Positions 62,406 to 64,000 of a stretch of 64,000 nt of DNA are shown one piece after another (the first letter of the stretch is position 1; each line of letters begins with the position of its first letter). The position numbers were made by a program, and so were the translations under genes. The notes under the pieces were generated by a model. It did not search any database. It saw only the letters and a list, made by a program, of their open reading frames with translations, and was not told the origin of the DNA. Source of the DNA: Bin5 sp965261695 (GTDB lineage: Bacteria; Chloroflexota; Anaerolineae; Caldilineales; Caldilineaceae); the NCBI GenBank assembly GCA_965261695.1, contig OZ253474.1:2542001-2606000 (forward strand). Direction: 5' to 3'.

Positions 62406-63026
62406 TCAATCCTTTGGCCCAGAGAGCGGGGCGCTCTCTGGGGAAATGTCGTCGTCATCGGCGCGGCTCTCATCCGCCATCTCCGGTTCGGCGATGGACG
62501 GGCTGTCGCCATCGGTCGGCTGTGCGTGCGGCTCGTTTGCCTCTCCGCCGCTGTTGTCTTGCGCTGTCGAGTCGGCGGGCGGGTTAAACCACGCATCCAA
62601 CTGCCGCCCGATGCTCTCCAGCAGGTAATCCATGCCGATATGCTCGCTGGCGGTCGCGCCGGAGAGATTCAGAGAGTGGCCTGCATAGTACTCGCCGCCG
62701 CCTTCCCTATACGGGGGCCGGATGACATGGGTATAGATATAGACATCGGTTGGCGGCCGGTCTTCCTCTACGGCGTGCTGCACTGTCTTGGCGGCCGCGT
62801 CCGCGGCGCTGCTGCGCCGTCGGGATGATCTGCGACGGTTCTCGTTGCGCTTGCGGTCCTGGTTTTTGGGGCGGGCGCGCTTCGTTGCCTGGGCTTCGTC
62901 GTCGTCAAGGTTCTGCTCGTTGGCGAGGGATGTGTCCTGGGAGCCTTTCCGTCGTCGTCGTCGGAAGTAGCGGCGCTTCTGGGACTTCCCTCTCCCCTGC
63001 TTATCGGGTGGATCAGTCGCTGCCAT
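62406..63026 (-). CDS. Hypothetical basic/acidic disordered protein
   Basis: A 206-aa protein with an Arg/Lys-rich N-terminal third (KRRYFRRRRRKGS), a short ordered core (TDVYIYTHVIRPPYREGG..., HIGMDYLLESIGRQLDAWF) and an acidic Asp/Glu tail. The basic part suggests RNA or nucleoid binding. It is the first gene of the asnS operon. No known family. Confidence 0.7.
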   Translation of the reverse strand: MAATDPPDKQGRGKSQKRRYFRRRRRKGSQDTSLANEQNLDDDEAQATKRARPKNQDRKRNENRRRSSRRRSSAADAAAKTVQHAVEEDRPPTDVYIYTHVIRPPYREGGGEYYAGHSLNLSGATASEHIGMDYLLESIGRQLDAWFNPPADSTAQDNSGGEANEPHAQPTDGDSPSIAEPEMADESRADDDDISPESAPLSGPKD

Positions 63027-63118
63027 GGAGCGTCATCTCCTTTCGCAATGCTTCGCCTGAGTTTTTTGACGTTGTTCCCCTGTGCTGCTGTCAAAAAGCT
63101 TCTGGCGAAGTCTTCTGC

Positions 63119-63859
63119 TCACTCGCCACCGGCCACGATTGTCTGCCTAATCAGTTCACCGCTGGAGTTACGCAGAACAACGGCCGAGCCGGTTTCCCAG
63201 GCTGCGGCAGTCCGACCCCAGTAACGATTGATGCTGTTGTCCTGTCCGGCGCCCGTATACAGATTGATCCCGCTGCCGGGGAATAAGAGGGCGCTGCCGA
63301 AGGTATAGATCGGCCCGCCGTCGCGGCTGAGGGTCCAGCCTTGCAGATCAACGACTGCGTTGCTGTCGTTGACGACCTGCACCGACTCTGCGGCCAACTG
63401 GCCGCCATTTTCGATGCGCAGTTGCAGACCCTGCTGCGGAAGGCCGGCCGGCGGCGCGCCGATTCGCTCTTGCGAGACGGGAATGATCAGACGTTGGCCA
63501 ACAAAAACAAAGTCGGGATCGGTCAGATCATTGATCTCCATCAGCCTGTTCAGGGTGAGGCCGAAACGCGAGGCGATGGCCGACAAGCTGTCCCCCCTGA
63601 CGACCACGTAGATCTCCGTCTCGCCCGCCTCTGTCGGCGCCGGGACTGCGGTGGGGGCTGCGGGCGGGACATCTTCGCCGACGGGGGATGTCTGCGCATC
63701 CGGCGGCGTTGCGATCAGCACCACCGCCGGTGTGGACGGCACGGTCAATTCCTCCGCTCTGGGTCGGCGCTGCTCGGCTACCCAGACGACGGTCACGGCG
63801 ATCGCCAAACTGACAAAGGCGTTGACGAGAACGATAAAAACCAGAAGACGGCGATTCAT
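63119..63859 (-). CDS. Membrane-anchored LysM and lamin-tail-domain protein
   Basis: A 246-aa envelope protein. One N-terminal transmembrane helix (about 4-26) is followed by a Pro/Thr-rich linker, a LysM domain (YVVVRGDSLSAIASRFGLTL, then INDLTDP and VFVGQRLIIP) and a C-terminal lamin-tail-like beta domain (VVDLQGWTLSRDGG...). LysM binds peptidoglycan or chitin-type GlcNAc polymers. The start is ATG 63859 (MNRRLLVFIV); an in-frame ATG at 63886 lies inside a heptamer repeat. Confidence 0.87.
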   Translation of the reverse strand: MNRRLLVFIVLVNAFVSLAIAVTVVWVAEQRRPRAEELTVPSTPAVVLIATPPDAQTSPVGEDVPPAAPTAVPAPTEAGETEIYVVVRGDSLSAIASRFGLTLNRLMEINDLTDPDFVFVGQRLIIPVSQERIGAPPAGLPQQGLQLRIENGGQLAAESVQVVNDSNAVVDLQGWTLSRDGGPIYTFGSALLFPGSGINLYTGAGQDNSINRYWGRTAAAWETGSAVVLRNSSGELIRQTIVAGGE

Positions 63860-63864
63860 GGAAC

Positions 63865-63900
63865 TACAGTGGCCTGTGGCTAACACCAGTGGCTAGTGGT
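63865..63900. repeat. Short heptamer array
   Basis: ACAGTGGCCTGTGGCTAACACCAGTGG-like units directly upstream of the LysM gene. A further short CACTTTTCACTATGCACTGG stretch closes the window. Confidence 0.6.
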
Positions 63901-64000
63901 TTGCAACTTCCGTCCGTGCTTTTTTGACATTATAACAGAAGGAGGGGACGAAAAAGCTGGGCGAAACCGCTCTATTCACTTTTCACTATGCACTGGCGAT

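Overview
The window looks like a GC-rich bacterial chromosome segment with a lower-GC accessory interior. I infer a member of the Chloroflexota, possibly Caldilineaceae-like. The clues are a translin-family gene, a K+-dependent membrane pyrophosphatase, LysM/lamin-tail and TPR/SLT envelope proteins with Pro/Thr-rich linkers, GatB together with AsnRS, and many heptanucleotide repeats. No rRNA or intact tRNA was found, so this placement is inference.

Layout: 1-10.1 kb carries housekeeping and metabolic genes (guaA, a penicillin-recognising serine hydrolase, a translin homologue, hppA, an SDR oxidoreductase, a D-threonine-aldolase-like PLP enzyme). 10.1-11.0 kb is a zinc-finger/MNT/HEPN toxin-antitoxin locus, followed by an M20 peptidase. 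12.1-31.4 kb is an accessory island. It holds an AIPR abortive-infection protein with a C-terminal cold-shock domain beside a tRNA-Leu remnant, small membrane-protein genes, tiny ORFs, an IS701-like element, four 5'-end remnants of an IS3-family element, a HigBA-type module, a three-gene TIGR04255 operon bracketed by a ~270-bp direct repeat, a single-chain type IIG restriction-modification protein, and a truncated SIR2-like gene. 31.4-33.0 kb has a phytanoyl-CoA dioxygenase and a HicBA module with a frameshifted toxin gene.

33-40.5 kb returns to core genes (lytic transglycosylase, gatB, a DUF6807 protein), interrupted by an EcoRV-like type II restriction-modification pair. 40.7-43.3 kb holds an IS982 element, one hypothetical gene and more gene debris. 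43.3-64 kb is mostly core: ogt, nurA, an M1 peptidase, crcB, a GH29 fucosidase cluster, a methyltransferase, a Gfo/Idh oxidoreductase, a DarTG toxin-antitoxin pair, a sugar-isomerase/enolase-superfamily pair, an AI-2E transporter, tsaD with a WecA-type transferase, asnS, and a LysM protein.

Two themes stand out. First, 7-bp-periodic repeats (CACTGACC-, CTGGCAA- and GCGTATT-type) fill many gaps between genes, form a ~580-bp array after guaA, and sit in frame inside nurA. Second, the same gene ends (M20 peptidase 3' end, Excalibur-domain 3' end, type IIG 3' end, phytanoyl-dioxygenase 5' end) recur as broken pieces at three separate places. This points to repeated recombination or retro-integration in the accessory regions. 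Together the window holds at least eight intact or decayed defence or toxin-antitoxin loci.
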